From the NCBI GenBank assembly GCA_946481295.1, contig CAMLLW010000001.1, forward strand, positions 147,452-211,451: a stretch of 64,000 nt of DNA, read 5' to 3'. This document shows, one piece after another, positions 56,632 to 64,000 of this stretch. This DNA comes from an uncultured Clostridia bacterium. GTDB lineage: Bacteria > Bacillota > Clostridia > Lachnospirales > UBA5962. The notes beneath the pieces were generated by a model, which was given only the letters and a program-made list of their open reading frames with translations, made no database searches and was not told where the DNA came from. The position numbers and the translations under genes were made by a program. Every line of letters starts with the position of its first letter. Within the stretch, counting starts at the first letter, position 1.

Positions 56632-57285
56632 ATGTTGAATTTTTATAAGGAAAATGGAATAGATGATATAGAATTTGAAACATCAACAAAAAGTAGGATA
56701 AAAACATTAAATAGTAATGATTGCTGTGACAGATGTGAAGAAAGTAATATTACTAGATTAGAATACAATAGATGTAGTGACTATAGATGTCCTAATCCAA
56801 CAGTAGAAGTACCTGTATTTATGGAACCAGTAGGATTACAAGGACCAAGAGGAATACAGGGACCAAGGGGACCAGAAGGACCAAGAGGACCTGCAGGAAA
56901 AGTTGAAGCATATGGAACATTTATTGCTTATGGCGGTAATATCATACCTATTTCAGAAACAGTACCTCTTACAGATAGTTCTGGTGTAACACCAGTTGGT
57001 TTATCATTAGATGCTGTTAATCATGTTGTTATGGTAGATATTCCAGGATTATATGATGTTTTTGCAAGTTTCTATATAGAATTAGGGTTAGGTGGACGTA
57101 TTCAACTTAATGTAAATGGAGTAAGTATGATGCATTTACCTCCAATAATAGCTATTGGTCAAGTTGCAGGAAGTCAAATTTTATATTTAAATAGAGGAGA
57201 TAAATTAACATTAAGTGTTATTGGAGCAGGTATAACATTTACTAATGGAATAGGTGGATCTATTAAACTAGTTAAAATAGGTTAA
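56632..57285 (+). CDS. BclA-like exosporium glycoprotein with short collagen-like repeat
   Basis: The 217-residue product starts MLNFYKENGIDD, has a cysteine-rich N-terminal part (NDCCDRCEES, CSDYRCPNP), then about eight Gly-X-Y triplets (~72-97, GPRGIQGPRGPEGPRGPAG), then a BclA C-terminal TNF-like domain (~98-217). It is the full BclA layout in small form and would trimerise on the spore surface. The short collagen part suggests a short nap. The cysteines may cross-link it to other exosporium proteins. The adjacent paralogue has the same end domain but lacks collagen. Confidence 0.88.
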   Translation: MLNFYKENGIDDIEFETSTKSRIKTLNSNDCCDRCEESNITRLEYNRCSDYRCPNPTVEVPVFMEPVGLQGPRGIQGPRGPEGPRGPAGKVEAYGTFIAYGGNIIPISETVPLTDSSGVTPVGLSLDAVNHVVMVDIPGLYDVFASFYIELGLGGRIQLNVNGVSMMHLPPIIAIGQVAGSQILYLNRGDKLTLSVIGAGITFTNGIGGSIKLVKIG

Positions 57286-57317
57286 AAAGGGGGACTATTA
57301 AGTTCCCTTTTTTATTT
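57284..57317 (+). terminator. Rho-independent terminator after the second BclA-like gene
   Basis: GGGGAC pairs with GTTCCC (one G-T pair), flanked by A and T runs, with TTTTTTA at the end. Confidence 0.8.
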
Positions 57318-57421
57318 TAAACTCATAATAAGTAAAAATCAGAATAAAAAAATTATGGATTTAATAGAAATAATAGACTATATTATCAAAAAATGTTAGT
57401 ATATTGGTAAGGAGGTGAGAT

Positions 57422-58504
57422 ATGATAAAAATCTTATTTTTGATTATAGTTTTTATTATTTCAGGTTGTTCTAATAAAGTCGCTTCAACTAGCACTGATG
57501 AAAATACTACAAGTTTAAATTCTAATCAAGAAAATGATGATATAGCTAAAGAAAATATTGTAGAAAATAGTAATGTATATATCAATAATTTGACAGGTAT
57601 TAATATAGATGAAAATTTATTTAATAATAGACCTGTAGCTGTTGTTATTAATAATTTAGAAAAATCTTTACCTCAAAGTGGTATAGGACAAGCAGATTTA
57701 TATTATGAAGTATTAGCAGAAGGGGGTATAACTAGATTAATATGTATTTTTAAAGATATAAATAGCCAAAAAATTGGACCTATCCGTAGTGTTAGAGATT
57801 ATTTCTTAAATTTTATTGTAGATACAGATTCTATTTTAGTACATCATGGTGGAAGCCCAAAAGGATATTCTGAAATATCTAATCAAAAAATAGATAATTT
57901 AGATGGAATAGAATTAGAAGGAAAAACATTTTGGAGAGATGCTAATAGATATAAAAAAAGAGGTATGAAGGAACATAGTTCATATATTGATAGTAATAAT
58001 ATTATAAAATCAATAGAAATGAAAAAATATAATAGTAAAATAAATAATCCTCAAGAAGGAATGTTTGATTTTTACGACAAATTTACAACACCAGAAAATA
58101 AAGAGATAGTTAATAATATAAAATTAAAATATAGTAAATTTCATACTTCTTATTTTCAATACAATAATAATTTGGGTACATATAGGAGATTTCAAAATGA
58201 CAATATTCAGTTAGATGATCAAACAAATAAACAATTAGAAGTAAATAATATTATCATTCAATATGCTAATGTAAAAAATATACAAGATGATGATTTAGGT
58301 AGAATAGAAGTTAAATTAACTGGAGAAGGAAAAGGTTATTTGTTAACTGGAGGGACTATACAACCAATATTTTGGGAAAAAAAATCTAAAACTGACAAAA
58401 CAGAATGGTTTAATACTAGCAAAGAAAAATTAAAAATAAATAAAGGTAAAACATGGATATGTGTATTTCCAATAAACGGACAAATAGAAAAAAATACAAT
58501 ATAG
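57422..58504 (+). CDS. DUF3048 lipoprotein (YerB-like)
   Basis: The 360-residue product has a lipoprotein signal (IISGCSNK, Cys at about 16) and a DUF3048 N-terminal domain (~65-200; NNRPVAVVINNLEKSLPQSG, LYYEVLAEGGITRL, KIGPIRSVRDYFL) and C-terminal domain (~235-350). YerB-type proteins are membrane-anchored and of unclear function, often near wall metabolism or spore genes. AAGGAGGTG gives a firm start. It may be read independently of the exosporium genes, since a terminator separates them. Confidence 0.88.
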   Translation: MIKILFLIIVFIISGCSNKVASTSTDENTTSLNSNQENDDIAKENIVENSNVYINNLTGINIDENLFNNRPVAVVINNLEKSLPQSGIGQADLYYEVLAEGGITRLICIFKDINSQKIGPIRSVRDYFLNFIVDTDSILVHHGGSPKGYSEISNQKIDNLDGIELEGKTFWRDANRYKKRGMKEHSSYIDSNNIIKSIEMKKYNSKINNPQEGMFDFYDKFTTPENKEIVNNIKLKYSKFHTSYFQYNNNLGTYRRFQNDNIQLDDQTNKQLEVNNIIIQYANVKNIQDDDLGRIEVKLTGEGKGYLLTGGTIQPIFWEKKSKTDKTEWFNTSKEKLKINKGKTWICVFPINGQIEKNTI

Positions 58505-58918
58505 CGCTATAAATGTAAAATATAGTAAAAAAAATGTGTTTAGTATACAAATTTCGATAAGATCCCGAAAAGTGCTTATTTATTAGTTTAAACAATAAAT
58601 TAAATTAGTAAATAATAAGTATACATAGTACAATACAATTTATTTTATAATAAAATATTTACAAAAATATTTATTCTGCTATACTGTTACTTATAAGTTA
58701 ATATGTGAAGAACGTAGAAAATTAATTATTTATTAATAATATCATAAAAAAGTTACTATAAATAAATCTAAATAAACACTATAATTTAGTAGCTAATATC
58801 ATTTTTAAGTTATGATATATTATATGTTTTAATATTTACCAATTATTTTATTTTTATTTATTTCTTTACATATTTTCACAATATTATTAAATTTTAATCA
58901 CATTTGGAGGAATAAAAA
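58505..58918. other. Intergenic region before the PTS EIIC-like gene
   Basis: About 410 bases, A+T-rich. A short GC patch near 58553-58575 (TTTCGATAAGATCCCGAAAA) forms a small TTTCG/CGAAA hairpin of unknown meaning. I find no coding frame or terminator with a T-tract. TTTGGAGGA at 58904-58912 is the next gene's binding site. Confidence 0.45.
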
Positions 58919-59974
58919 ATGTTAGATATTCTATTAGGTACGGCTTTATTATTAGTAGTACTAGCTTTATTTACATTGTTTAGTTACAAAGCTCCGTATG
59001 GTATGAAAGCCATGAGTGCTCTTGCAAATGCTGCTTGTGCAACTTTATTAGTAGAAGCTTTGCAAAAAGCATTTATTGGAGATTTAATTTTTGCACCTAG
59101 AGGAATAAACTTTTTTAGTGAACTTGGTGGTATGAATGGTTCATTAGGCGGTGTCGCTGTTGCCAGTTTATTAGGACTTTCTTTAGGAGTTTCACCTGTT
59201 TATTCATTACTTATGGGTGCAGCTTGTGGGGGATTTGGAATATTACCAGGTTTTGTCGCTGGATACATAATGTCATTTGTAATTAGATACTTAGAAAAAA
59301 AAGTAATACCTGGTTTAGATTTAATTGTTATTATAATAATATGTGCACCTTTAACACGTATAATAGCTACTTTAGCAGATCCAGTAGTAAATGGAACGCT
59401 ATTACAAATAGGAGAAGTATTAAAAAGAGCAGCAGATGCATCTCCTGTAGTTATGGGATTCATTTTAGGAGGATTAATAGCAGTTGTTGCTGTATGTCCA
59501 CTTAGTTCAATGGCATTAACACAATTAATTGGATTAACAGGTGTACCTATGGGTATTGGCGCATTAGCAGTATTTGGATCAACATTTAATAATTACGTAA
59601 TTTATGAAAGAATGAAATTTGGAACTAAAAAAGATTCACTTTCAATGGCTATAGAACCTTTAACTCAAGCAGATATTACAGCAGCAAATCCAATACCAGT
59701 ATACTGTACTATTTTTGTTGGTGGTGCTTTATCTGGAATTTTAGCAGCATTAATGCAAATACATGTAGAAACTCCTGGTATGGCTACAGCATTTGCTGGT
59801 ATAGCAGTAGCCTTTGCAGATAACGGTCCTAAAGCATTAATGGTAGGAGTTGGCTGTGGAGTTATAAGTGCAATTGCTGGATTTGTAGGTGGTCATGTAT
59901 TTAGAAATTATCCTATTAAAACAGCTGATGAAATCAGAGGAACTAACACAATGGGAGATAGAGCAAGGAAATAA
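58919..59974 (+). CDS. PTS EIIC-type membrane transporter (PTS_EIIC_2 family), orphan
   Basis: The 351-residue product has about ten membrane segments and matches the PTS_EIIC_2 family: YKAPYGMKAMSALANAACAT near the start, GGMNGSLGGVAVASLLGLSL, and ADPVVNGTLLQIGEVLKRA. No EIIA or EIIB gene is close, so phosphate-coupled sugar import is not evident. It is convergent with the L-serine dehydratase operon. I infer that it may move a substrate linked to serine or its products; the true substrate is unknown. Confidence 0.82.
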   Translation: MLDILLGTALLLVVLALFTLFSYKAPYGMKAMSALANAACATLLVEALQKAFIGDLIFAPRGINFFSELGGMNGSLGGVAVASLLGLSLGVSPVYSLLMGAACGGFGILPGFVAGYIMSFVIRYLEKKVIPGLDLIVIIIICAPLTRIIATLADPVVNGTLLQIGEVLKRAADASPVVMGFILGGLIAVVAVCPLSSMALTQLIGLTGVPMGIGALAVFGSTFNNYVIYERMKFGTKKDSLSMAIEPLTQADITAANPIPVYCTIFVGGALSGILAALMQIHVETPGMATAFAGIAVAFADNGPKALMVGVGCGVISAIAGFVGGHVFRNYPIKTADEIRGTNTMGDRARK

Positions 59975-59993
59975 GATTTGTTTTCTAGTATAA

Positions 59994-60042
59994 AAAGATG
60001 ATAACAATATTTATAAATATTGTTATCATCTTTTTTATTTAA
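59994..60042 (+). terminator. Rho-independent terminator after the EIIC-like gene
   Basis: A near-perfect stem, AAAAGATGATAACAATATTT with AAATATTGTTATCATCTTTT, ends in TTTATTT. Confidence 0.92.
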
Positions 60043-60249
60043 AAGTATAATTTTTATATATTAATTTAAAAAATATATTATAATTTATGGGTTTAATATA
60101 TATTAATTTGTATAAAATTAAAAATAGTATAAATAGTTTACAAAAATATTATTTTTTATTATGAAATATGAATTAAAGCCGATAAATATTTTAGGGTTAA
60201 TACTACAAAAATTATTTTTATTTTTATAAAATAATAGTAGATATAAAAT

Positions 60250-60285
60250 AAAAAAGAACATTCATTGATTATGAATGTCCTCTTA
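60250..60285 (-). terminator. Rho-independent terminator after sdaAA
   Basis: On the minus strand the arms GGACATTCAT and ATGAATGTTC enclose a five-base loop and are followed by TTTTTTATTTT. It ends the sdaAB-sdaAA transcript. Confidence 0.85.
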
Positions 60286-60291
60286 AGAATT

Positions 60292-61179
60292 TTATTTTAT
60301 ATCTACAACTTTTTTACCAAAAACTTTTTCCTTAATACGGAAGCCTGTTTTAGTAGTAGCAACTCCACCTCTTGCAGTTTCCCTTAAATCTGCAGTCATT
60401 GCTTTACCAACTTTATCACATGCTTCTATAACTTCATCAGGTGGTATTTGACTAACAACTCCAGCTAATACCATTTCTGCTGCACAAAGAGCGTTTGTAG
60501 CACCTGCAGCATTTCTTTTAATACAAGGTACTTCTACTAATCCAGCAACAGGATCACAAACAAGTCCCATCATATTTTTTAATGCAATTGCTAATGCATC
60601 TCCAGCTTGTTTATTAGTACCACCATTAGCTAATACTAAAGCTGCTGCTGCCATTGCACTAGCGGAACCAACTTCAGCTTGACATCCACCAGATGCTCCA
60701 GCTATAGAAGCATTATTTGCTATTACTAGACCAAATGCTGCGGCATCAAATAAAAAGTTTACACAATCTTCATCAGATAAATTTAATTTATCTTTTACTG
60801 CAAATAAAACAGCAGGAACAACTCCAGCAGAACCAGCAGTTGGATTAGCACAAACAAGTCCCATTGCCGAATTAACTTCATTTGTAGCAATACCGTAACA
60901 AATTGCGTTAACAAAAATTTCGTCTGTTATGTATTTTTTTGCTTTCACATAATCTGCAATTCTCTTACCATCTCCGCCTGTTAATCCTGATAAAGCGTAA
61001 GCACCTGCAACTCCTTTTTCTATAGCAGCTCCCATTACTTCATATTGTCTTCTCATTCTTGATACAACTTCTTCACGGGATTTACCTGAGGTTTCTACTT
61101 CAATTTCTATCATAACTTCATGAATTGGTTTCTTTTGAGAATCAGATAGATTTATAAGTTCTTCTACATTTTTAAACAA
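60292..61179 (-). CDS. sdaAA: L-serine dehydratase, iron-sulfur-dependent, alpha subunit
   Basis: The 295-residue product holds the catalytic [4Fe-4S] subunit of the two-chain L-serine deaminase, turning L-serine into pyruvate and ammonia. Conserved parts are VCANPTAGSAGVVPAV, ASIAGASGGCQAEVGSASAM, and GLVCDPVAGLVEVPCIKRNA, whose cysteines bind the cluster. The beta subunit gene is 17 bases upstream. It supports amino-acid fermentation. Confidence 0.95.
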   Translation of the reverse strand: MFKNVEELINLSDSQKKPIHEVMIEIEVETSGKSREEVVSRMRRQYEVMGAAIEKGVAGAYALSGLTGGDGKRIADYVKAKKYITDEIFVNAICYGIATNEVNSAMGLVCANPTAGSAGVVPAVLFAVKDKLNLSDEDCVNFLFDAAAFGLVIANNASIAGASGGCQAEVGSASAMAAAALVLANGGTNKQAGDALAIALKNMMGLVCDPVAGLVEVPCIKRNAAGATNALCAAEMVLAGVVSQIPPDEVIEACDKVGKAMTADLRETARGGVATTKTGFRIKEKVFGKKVVDIK

Positions 61180-61196
61180 TTAAAAACACCTCCAAA

Positions 61197-61844
61197 TTAA
61201 TTAATTCCTAGAACATCTATTACAGAATCTAGATTTTTTATAATATTTACTATGTCTTCTTTTATTTTTTCATTAGATGTTATTAAACAGATATTTGTTT
61301 TAGAATCTTTATAGTTTATGATTTCAGTATTAAATGCATTGCTATTTAGAACATTAGAAATTTGTGATAATAAATCTTTATTAGTGTATCTAACTAATAG
61401 TCTTGTTCCAGTTTTAAATTTTGTAACATCATGACCATTAATGTTAATTGTATTAATAACTCCACCACCAACAGAAATACAAGTAACATCTACTTTATCA
61501 ATATCATTACTTATTGCTAATTTTGCTGTATTAGGATGATTAGTTTTTTCATCACTAGTAATAAATTCTACGCTTATGTTTTTTTCTTTTGCAATATCTA
61601 GTGATTTAGGTATATCTTCATTATCTGTTTCAAAACCTAATAAACCACCCATTAATGCTAAATCAGTACCATGGCCTTTATATGTATCAGCAAAAGATCC
61701 ATAAAGATAAATTTTTACATCTTTTGGAGTACCACCTAAAACATTTCTAGCTGTTTTTCCCATGCGTGCAGCACCAGCAGTATGAGAACTAGAAGGACCT
61801 ACCATGATTGGCCCTATAATATCAAATACACTTGTGTAATTCAT
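61197..61844 (-). CDS. sdaAB: L-serine dehydratase, iron-sulfur-dependent, beta subunit
   Basis: ATG 61844, after GGGAGTG, gives 215 residues starting MNYTSVFDIIGPIMVGPSSS, the usual start; the longer frame to 61895 runs into the GNAT gene. The conserved PSSSHTAGAARMGKTAR is at the start, and the last ~75 residues form an ACT domain, a likely serine-sensing region. It pairs with SdaAA. Confidence 0.94.
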   Translation of the reverse strand: MNYTSVFDIIGPIMVGPSSSHTAGAARMGKTARNVLGGTPKDVKIYLYGSFADTYKGHGTDLALMGGLLGFETDNEDIPKSLDIAKEKNISVEFITSDEKTNHPNTAKLAISNDIDKVDVTCISVGGGVINTININGHDVTKFKTGTRLLVRYTNKDLLSQISNVLNSNAFNTEIINYKDSKTNICLITSNEKIKEDIVNIIKNLDSVIDVLGIN

Positions 61845-61860
61845 AAAAACACTCCCATTT

Positions 61861-62847
61861 TTAAAATAAATATCTACATTTTTGACGTTCTCCAATCTTA
61901 TACATATCGTTGTCCTTAGGTATATTGACGACCTCTAGAAAAGTAGAATTTAAGTAATCACAAGTTTTTCTAGAAGCTATATTATTGGGGTTCGTTGTAA
62001 TTACAACTTTATCACAGAAACCCAAACTTTTCAATATATTTTTTAATATAAAACATGCTTTACCAGCGTACTTATTTCCTCTAAATTTACTAAAGATTGT
62101 GTAGCCAATATTACCAGAATAATATATGCCTAAATTGGATCCTAAACGAATAGTTATTCTACCAATTACTTCTTTAGGATTATTTTTTAAGTAAATAAAG
62201 TACTCAAATAACTTTATATTAATTTCATCGGTAGGATCTTTATATATATTATTTAATTTTAAAATAATTTCTTCATCTGATAGAACAGATATATCCTTTT
62301 TAAATATTTTAAAATCATCATATATTTTTTTATCTATTCCTAGTCCTGTATTTATAATAAATCTTTCTGTTTCTATTGGAAAATCAAATAAATTTTTTAA
62401 ATACTCTGCATCTAGATTTCTTAATATAGAATATGGTATTATACTATTTTTTTCATATGTTATTAATGCGTAATTTATATTAATATTTTTTGCTTTTTCT
62501 AGAATCATTTTAATAAAATTTTGTTCGATCTTATTTCTATTAAATAATATTGAGGGTCTTATAGTATAACTTATATGTCCACCAGAAATTTCTGTTTTAG
62601 AATTTAAATTATGTCTTAAAATACAACTACCAATATACATATCATCATCAGTTAGCCAAAAAGTACTTTGAGGAGGTGATTCTAAATTATAGTATCTTTT
62701 TTGATTAATTATGTACATAAAAGAAGACCAATTAAAAGATTCTGGTGAATGCATATATGGAGAACTTATATTGTATGTTATATATTCTTTACAAGCATCT
62801 AAATAACTTTTAATATAATTCTTATTTGGATAATCTAAATTTAACAT
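61861..62847 (-). CDS. Tandem GNAT acetyltransferase, first gene of the serine dehydratase operon
   Basis: I take ATG 62847 after GGAGGAAGAC; the ATG 15 bases upstream contains that site. The product is 328 residues with two GNAT domains. The first (~40-170; ISGGHISYTIRPSILFNRNK) resembles predicted acetyltransferases but lacks the R-x-x-G-x-G/A acetyl-CoA loop. The second (~215-325; GNIGYTIFSKFRGNKYAGKA, ITTNPNNIASRKTCDYLN) keeps it. The substrate is unknown. It ends 17 bases before sdaAB, so it is probably co-transcribed with it. Confidence 0.82.
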   Translation of the reverse strand: MLNLDYPNKNYIKSYLDACKEYITYNISSPYMHSPESFNWSSFMYIINQKRYYNLESPPQSTFWLTDDDMYIGSCILRHNLNSKTEISGGHISYTIRPSILFNRNKIEQNFIKMILEKAKNININYALITYEKNSIIPYSILRNLDAEYLKNLFDFPIETERFIINTGLGIDKKIYDDFKIFKKDISVLSDEEIILKLNNIYKDPTDEINIKLFEYFIYLKNNPKEVIGRITIRLGSNLGIYYSGNIGYTIFSKFRGNKYAGKACFILKNILKSLGFCDKVVITTNPNNIASRKTCDYLNSTFLEVVNIPKDNDMYKIGERQKCRYLF

Positions 62848-62942
62848 TTTGTCTTCCTCCAAGTATTTATAAGTGTATAGATTTTAATTTATATTTTAAA
62901 TTATTACAATAAAATAATTTGTAAATAAATAAAAAGAATAAT

Positions 62943-62985
62943 AAAAAAAGCCTTTTCTAGATTTCTAGAAAAGGTACTTTTTTTA
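62943..62985 (-). terminator. Rho-independent terminator after the ferredoxin gene
   Basis: CCTTTTCTAG and CTAGAAAAGG form a perfect stem around a four-base loop. On the minus strand it is followed by CTTTTTTTATTATT. Confidence 0.92.
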
Positions 62986-63156
62986 TTATTCTTGATTAGG
63001 TGCTCCTACAGGGCAAGCAGAAGCACAAGATCCGCATTCAATACATACATTTGGATCAATTTCGTATTTAGTATCTCCACAAGATATACATGAAACAGGG
63101 CATTCTGCTTCACAAGCACCACAACTTATACAATCATCATTTATTATGTAAGCCAT
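62986..63156 (-). CDS. 2[4Fe-4S] ferredoxin (clostridial type)
   Basis: A 56-residue gene on the minus strand. ATG 63156 follows AGGAGGATATTG. It begins MAYIINDDCISCGACEAECP and has a second cluster motif CIECGSCASACP, giving eight cysteines in two CxxCxxCxxxCP sets, the classic pseudo-twofold clostridial ferredoxin. It carries low-potential electrons for pyruvate:ferredoxin oxidoreductase, hydrogenase and similar enzymes. It is transcribed alone. Confidence 0.95.
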   Translation of the reverse strand: MAYIINDDCISCGACEAECPVSCISCGDTKYEIDPNVCIECGSCASACPVGAPNQE

Positions 63157-63275
63157 AAACAATATCCTCCTAAGATTATATTTTTATATCTTAATTTTAA
63201 TTTAAATTCAGATATAAATTTATTAGTATATTTTACACTTAAAGATTATAAATTTCAACTATTTAATAAATAGTA

Positions 63276-63305
63276 TTGACATTTTATAAAAAAGATGAAT
63301 AATAT
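63276..63305 (+). promoter_or_regulatory. Promoter for the arsR-type/metal ATPase operon
   Basis: TTGACA at 63276-63281 and TAATAT at 63300-63305 are 18 bases apart. Transcription would start within the inverted repeat at 63308-63331. Confidence 0.6.
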
Positions 63306-63307
63306 AA

Positions 63308-63331
63308 ATATATGAATATATAATCATATAT
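63308..63331. promoter_or_regulatory. Operator for the ArsR/SmtB-type repressor
   Basis: ATATATGA (63308-63315) and TCATATAT (63324-63331) form a perfect inverted repeat with an 8-base spacer just after the -10 box. ArsR/SmtB operators such as those of CzrA and CadC have this ATATGA-type arrangement. Confidence 0.6.
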
Positions 63332-63346
63332 AAATAGGAGGTTATT

Positions 63347-63649
63347 ATGATTACAAATGATGATTTATTATTATATGATGTTGCAGATTTTTTTAAAGTT
63401 TTTGGTGATTCTACAAGATTAAAAATTTTACTTACATTATTAGATAATGAGATGTGTGTTAGTTGTATAGTAAAAGAACTTAATATGAATCAATCTGCAG
63501 TATCTCATCAGTTAAGAGTTTTAAGACAAAATGGCTTAGTTAAATATGTAAAAAAAGGAAAAGAAAATATTTATTCTTTAGATGATGAACATATTGCTAC
63601 AGTATTACATCAAGGCATTGATCATATCATGCATAGAAAATCTTATTAA
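63347..63649 (+). CDS. ArsR/SmtB-family metal-sensing repressor (Zn-type alpha5 site)
   Basis: The 100-residue product is a winged-helix dimer: helix-turn-helix near 45-65 (KELNMNQSAVSHQLRVLRQN) and wing 70-80. The C-terminal helix has DEHIATVLHQGIDHIMH, matching the alpha5 metal site DxHx10HxxH of SmtB/CzrA zinc sensors. The extra Cys pair (MCVSC) lies where CadC/ArsR-type alpha3 ligands occur and may be a second site. It would repress itself and the P-type ATPase 17 bases downstream. AGGAGG supports the start. Confidence 0.9.
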   Translation: MITNDDLLLYDVADFFKVFGDSTRLKILLTLLDNEMCVSCIVKELNMNQSAVSHQLRVLRQNGLVKYVKKGKENIYSLDDEHIATVLHQGIDHIMHRKSY

Positions 63650-63666
63650 ATTAAAGGAATGATTTT

Positions 63667-64000
63667 ATGGATAGAGTATCTATAATTATAGAAGGACTAG
63701 ATTGTCCAAATTGTTCTATGAAATTAGAAAAAAATATAAGAAAATTAAAATATATCGAAGATGTAGATATAAATCTTATTAAACAAGAAATTTTAATAAC
63801 ATATCAAAATGCAGAAAAAAATATATTAATAAAAGATATAGAAAAAATTTTAAATTCTGAAGATATGCAAATTATAAGTATAGATAATAAAGATTATGTA
63901 AACAAAGGACGAAGACAAAATTTATGTGCTAATAGTTGCTGTTCTTGTGATCACCATGAACATCACCATGGGCATAATCACGAACATAGCCATGAACATA
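63667..64000 (+). CDS. cadA: Heavy-metal P-type ATPase, N-terminal part (CadA/ZntA type; runs off the window)
   Basis: An open frame from ATG 63667 after AAAGGAATG runs to the window end (111 codons). Residues 1-70 form an HMA domain with LDCPNC in place of the usual GMTCxxC. A Cys/His-rich linker follows (CANSCCSC, then HH-EH-HH-G-H repeats) that could bind Zn2+ or Cd2+. The membrane and ATPase parts lie beyond the window. Following a zinc-type ArsR repressor, a Zn/Cd/Pb exporter is the best call. Confidence 0.85.
   Translation, partial: MDRVSIIIEGLDCPNCSMKLEKNIRKLKYIEDVDINLIKQEILITYQNAEKNILIKDIEKILNSEDMQIISIDNKDYVNKGRRQNLCANSCCSCDHHEHHHGHNHEHSHEH

Noticed and set aside
63932..64000. Short tandem repeat of CAT/CAC-rich sequence
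   Set aside because: It encodes the histidine-rich linker of the P-type ATPase in frame and needs no separate repeat annotation.

Overview
This window is chromosomal DNA of an endospore-forming, fermentative anaerobe of the class Clostridia. The DNA is very A+T-rich (by eye about three quarters A+T or more). Sporulation genes are yabG, sipL, a CotS-type coat gene and two BclA-like exosporium genes. Anaerobic markers include a 2[4Fe-4S] ferredoxin, an iron-sulfur L-serine dehydratase and an F-type ATPase with a Na+-type rotor signature. No rRNA, tRNA, CRISPR array, insertion sequence or prophage was seen. The species cannot be named from the sequence alone.

Layout. (1) 1-5.6 kb: a broken flavin reductase fragment, then a DUF4430 lipoprotein, a CotS-like protein, a PEGA membrane protein, yabG and a type I signal peptidase. 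(2) 5.7-21.5 kb: housekeeping genes whose order resembles the replication-origin side of the Bacillus chromosome: veg, sipL, tmk-darA-yaaR-holB-ricT-yabB-rsmI-metG-tatD-yabE-like, a GGDEF/EAL protein, an MscS channel, a DUF951 protein, and rpsF-ssb-rpsR. Several genes usual in that run (yabA, yazA, abrB, rnmV, ksgA) are absent here. (3) 21.5-28.7 kb: an AraC-type regulator divergent from a GPH symporter, a GH78-like alpha-L-rhamnosidase and a small HPr-like protein without the usual histidine motif; then an M60/enhancin-like metallopeptidase with no visible signal peptide. (4) 29-38.4 kb: a phosphoglucomutase and the ATP synthase operon, with decayed coding sequence between atpI and atpB. (5) 38.4-52.5 kb: a divergent pectin/galacturonate module. 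The minus strand carries lacI-type regulator, uxaC, kduI and an MsmX/UgpC-type ABC ATPase. The plus strand carries uxaB, uxaA, a CUT1 sugar ABC transporter, an RDD protein, GH28 and GH105. (6) 52.7-58.5 kb: wecB, an ABC-F protein, two BclA-like exosporium genes and a DUF3048 lipoprotein. (7) 58.9-64 kb: an orphan PTS EIIC-type membrane protein convergent with sdaAB-sdaAA and a tandem-GNAT gene, a ferredoxin, and an ArsR/SmtB zinc-type repressor with the start of its P-type metal ATPase.

How the genes fit together. The pectin module reads as one pathway. Galacturonate-containing oligomers would enter through the ABC transporter, energised by the shared ATPase across the divergon, and be cut inside the cell by GH28 and GH105, neither of which shows an export signal. 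Saturated galacturonate would pass through UxaC, UxaB and UxaA to 2-keto-3-deoxygluconate, and unsaturated ends through KduI. The enzymes finishing these routes (KduD, KdgK, KdgA) must lie elsewhere. The GPH/GH78 operon may handle the rhamnose-bearing part of the same polymer. AACGTT-centred sites at both divergon promoters suggest control by the LacI-family protein.

Most notable observations: a two-carboxylate (E35/E68) c subunit predicting a Na+-driven ATP synthase; an HPr-like protein keeping the regulatory serine but not the catalytic histidine; an ABC-F protein in which exactly one of the two ATP sites is degenerate on both faces; two BclA-like paralogues sharing an MLNFY start, only one with collagen repeats; and an M60 peptidase without a signal peptide.
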